This document shows positions 19,976-21,643 of a DNA stretch of 21,643 bases, one piece after another. The notes beneath the pieces were generated by a model. It did not search any database, was not told where the DNA came from, and saw only the letters and a program-made list of their open reading frames with translations. The stretch's first letter is position 1, and the number at the start of each line of letters is the position of its first letter. The translations under genes were made by a program, and so were the position numbers. The stretch comes from a virus, in IMG/VR virus record IMGVR_UViG_3300030104_000423, positions 1 through 21,643 of that record; one strand, written 5' to 3'.

Positions 19976-21643
19976 ATGCCTACTTTTGAGGTAACAGATG
20001 AGCTAGGTAGAACTCTGGTTCTGGAGGGTGATACCCCTCCAACCGATGCGGATCTAGATTTGTTGTTTGCTGATTATGATACATATCCTCAAGAGCTAGG
20101 TCAGCAACAAACGGCAATACCAGAGCCAGAACCCGATCTCTTTGCCGATCAAAGAACTGCCACAGGTCAAGCCTTTGAAACAATCAAAGGGGTGGGTCGT
20201 GGCTTTGGCGGTTCTTTTCTGACAGCAGCGGAAGGTCTCGCAGAGTTAGCAGATGCTGGCACAAACGCACTGGGTTATGAAGACCTTATAGACAGTGGCG
20301 ATGAGAATGCCCTTGTCAAGGCTGCAAGGTCTGGACAGGAGTCCATACAGGACGCTATAGGCGCAGATAGAGCTTATCAGGACACATGGCTTACAAAGTT
20401 CGGAGAAGGGCTAGGATCGTTTGCTTCGTTCTTTACACCCGCTGGGGTGGCGAAAGGTGTTGGTCTCACAGGAAAGGCTTATACAGCCGCCACAAGAGGG
20501 GCTGCGGTTCCGTTAGCGGTAGGTGTAGGTTCTGGTGAGCAAGCTCAAAGAATAGCATTAGCTAGGGAGCAAGGCATTGATGTCACCGAAGGTCAAGAAG
20601 ATTTGTCAATTCTTGGTGGCGGTTTTGTCGGGTTGTCCGAATTAGCATCTGTTTCTAGTTTGCTAGGCAGAATAGACCGATCAAAAGCAGGTGATGGATT
20701 TATACAGGAAATTAAAAGGCGAATTGGATCGGCTTTACAGTCAGGTCTTGAAGAAGGTTTTCAGGAAGTTCTTGCTAATATTGCTCAAGATGCAATTGAG
20801 CGTGGTGTTTATAACGAAAACCTTCCATCAGACATGTCGGTTAAAGGTATACTCACATCGGATGAATTTACGATTGGCGGGGCCAGTGGTTTTGCAGTTG
20901 ACCTTCTCCTTAACAGCATAGGAAATAAGAGGAACAGGTTTGCCAATGACGCAGAGCGTGATTTTGAGGCAGGTTTGCGTGATAAAGAAGCACAAGAAAT
21001 AGCCGAAATCGAACAAAATGTAGCAGAGTTTGAAACAGCAGAACAGGAAGGACTAGCGGCAGCAGAGTCGGTACAGAACCTTGCCAGATCATTGCAGTTA
21101 AACGAACCCACCATTATACCCTCCCAGCTTCAGTTAGAGGACTGGAACGATCTAGCTGTAGCCAGCAGTGCTGGCACAACGGTTGGCCCAAGAAACATTG
21201 CTAACGAAGCAGAAGCTCTTACCGATTATGGTAATCAAATCCAAGCCAATCTCAACAGTCAGAGAAAGTTCCCTAAATCTGGTCGATTTACTCGCGGTGT
21301 AGGTCAGGGAACCCAAGTGTTTTATGACCCACAGGATGGGTCAGACATGATTCCCGTATCACAAGAACTGGCAACGCCTAATCAGGCTGGTCAGCTTGTT
21401 GGTATTCTGGAGGAGAAAAGACAAGACAGGGCTATTAACAGTCAGATCAGTCGCATTATAAGAAACAACGAGACAGAGCTAGACCAGCCAAGGGTGAACA
21501 CCTTAGCTGCATGGGGCAGGTCTGCAATGAACCCCAAGGTCGGCCTTATACCCAGAACAAGGGTTGACTCAGTATTCAATACAACCGATATATCGAAAGG
21601 TTATCAGGAAAACTTAACGTCTCAGGAAGCGATTGATGCTAAA
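19976..21643 (+). CDS. Very large virion / injected-type protein, 3' end missing (at least 556 aa)
   Basis: The frame opens at ATG 19976, four bases after the previous stop, and runs without a stop to the window end, giving 556 codons. It begins MPTFEVTDELGRTLVLEGDT, a short beta-type start I recall from very large phage proteins. Residues 145-190 are Gly/Ala-rich and hydrophobic (GLGSFASFFTPAGVAKGVG and following) and may be membrane-interacting. Another helix-rich stretch (about 238-270) contains ALQSGLEEGFQEVLANIAQD. About 320-370 is Glu/Ala-rich with coiled-coil character. No catalytic motif is seen in the part present. The usual downstream part could hold an enzyme domain, but that lies outside the window. 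An ejection or polyvalent protein is likely. Confidence 0.7.
   Translation, partial: MPTFEVTDELGRTLVLEGDTPPTDADLDLLFADYDTYPQELGQQQTAIPEPEPDLFADQRTATGQAFETIKGVGRGFGGSFLTAAEGLAELADAGTNALGYEDLIDSGDENALVKAARSGQESIQDAIGADRAYQDTWLTKFGEGLGSFASFFTPAGVAKGVGLTGKAYTAATRGAAVPLAVGVGSGEQAQRIALAREQGIDVTEGQEDLSILGGGFVGLSELASVSSLLGRIDRSKAGDGFIQEIKRRIGSALQSGLEEGFQEVLANIAQDAIERGVYNENLPSDMSVKGILTSDEFTIGGASGFAVDLLLNSIGNKRNRFANDAERDFEAGLRDKEAQEIAEIEQNVAEFETAEQEGLAAAESVQNLARSLQLNEPTIIPSQLQLEDWNDLAVASSAGTTVGPRNIANEAEALTDYGNQIQANLNSQRKFPKSGRFTRGVGQGTQVFYDPQDGSDMIPVSQELATPNQAGQLVGILEEKRQDRAINSQISRIIRNNETELDQPRVNTLAAWGRSAMNPKVGLIPRTRVDSVFNTTDISKGYQENLTSQEAIDAK

Noticed and set aside
19980-21114. Antisense ORFs at the window end (19980-20183, 20809-21114, 20828-21016, 20910-21092)
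   Set aside because: All lie opposite the long open + frame that starts at 19976 and reads through to 21643.

Overview
The window is 21.6 kb of a tailed bacteriophage genome (Caudoviricetes). Every credible gene lies on the + strand. Genes abut or overlap, mostly as ATGA, TAATG or TGATG junctions, and no gap between genes exceeds about 25 bases. I see no tRNA, rRNA, integrase, transposase, CRISPR array or host metabolic operon. Many of the small proteins, the fibre N-terminus and the oxygenase resemble families I recall from uncultured marine phages. A marine, Gram-negative host is therefore likely, but that is an inference. The order of adaptor genes, then a P22 gp10-like candidate, then a run of very large internal-type proteins, with no tape-measure or tail-tube gene, suggests a short-tailed (podovirus-like) particle.

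Layout. (1) 72-3104: three small lysine-rich proteins, two head-tail adaptor-like proteins and small conserved virion-type proteins, one with a histone H1-like tail. (2) 3104-6948: host-contact apparatus, comprising a small Thr/Ser-rich beta protein, a Trp-Gly repeat protein, a tail fibre with four 64-residue repeats, a glycine-rich adhesin-like protein and a fibre-associated small protein. (3) 6948-7589: a 2-oxoglutarate/Fe(II) oxygenase of prolyl-4-hydroxylase type. (4) 7613-10394: a lysis-type block of several small membrane proteins, a three-TM-type holin, a small unlisted ORF (9449-9622), a staphylococcal-nuclease-like enzyme and a T4-type lysozyme whose catalytic Asp is Cys. (5) 10391-13520: a Pro/Met-rich protein, a 615-residue tail/stabilisation candidate and two small proteins. 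(6) 13521-21643: four very large virion/ejection-type proteins with an embedded GNAT-like protein; the last gene runs off the window end.

How the parts may work together: regions 1, 2, 5 and 6 would build the head-tail joint, the fibres and the protein set ejected with the DNA, while region 4 would release progeny. The most striking unlabelled structure is in the 622-residue protein at 16309-18177. It carries eleven perfect-register 9-residue aromatic repeats followed by about twelve perfect-register 18-residue Gln-rich helical repeats. Other points of interest are the oxygenase encoded near two Pro-rich virion-type proteins, a canonical EF-hand fused to a two-TM protein in the lysis block, and 192-bp fibre repeats whose proteins are nearly identical although their codons have diverged. 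All family names come from recall and reading the residues; no search was run.
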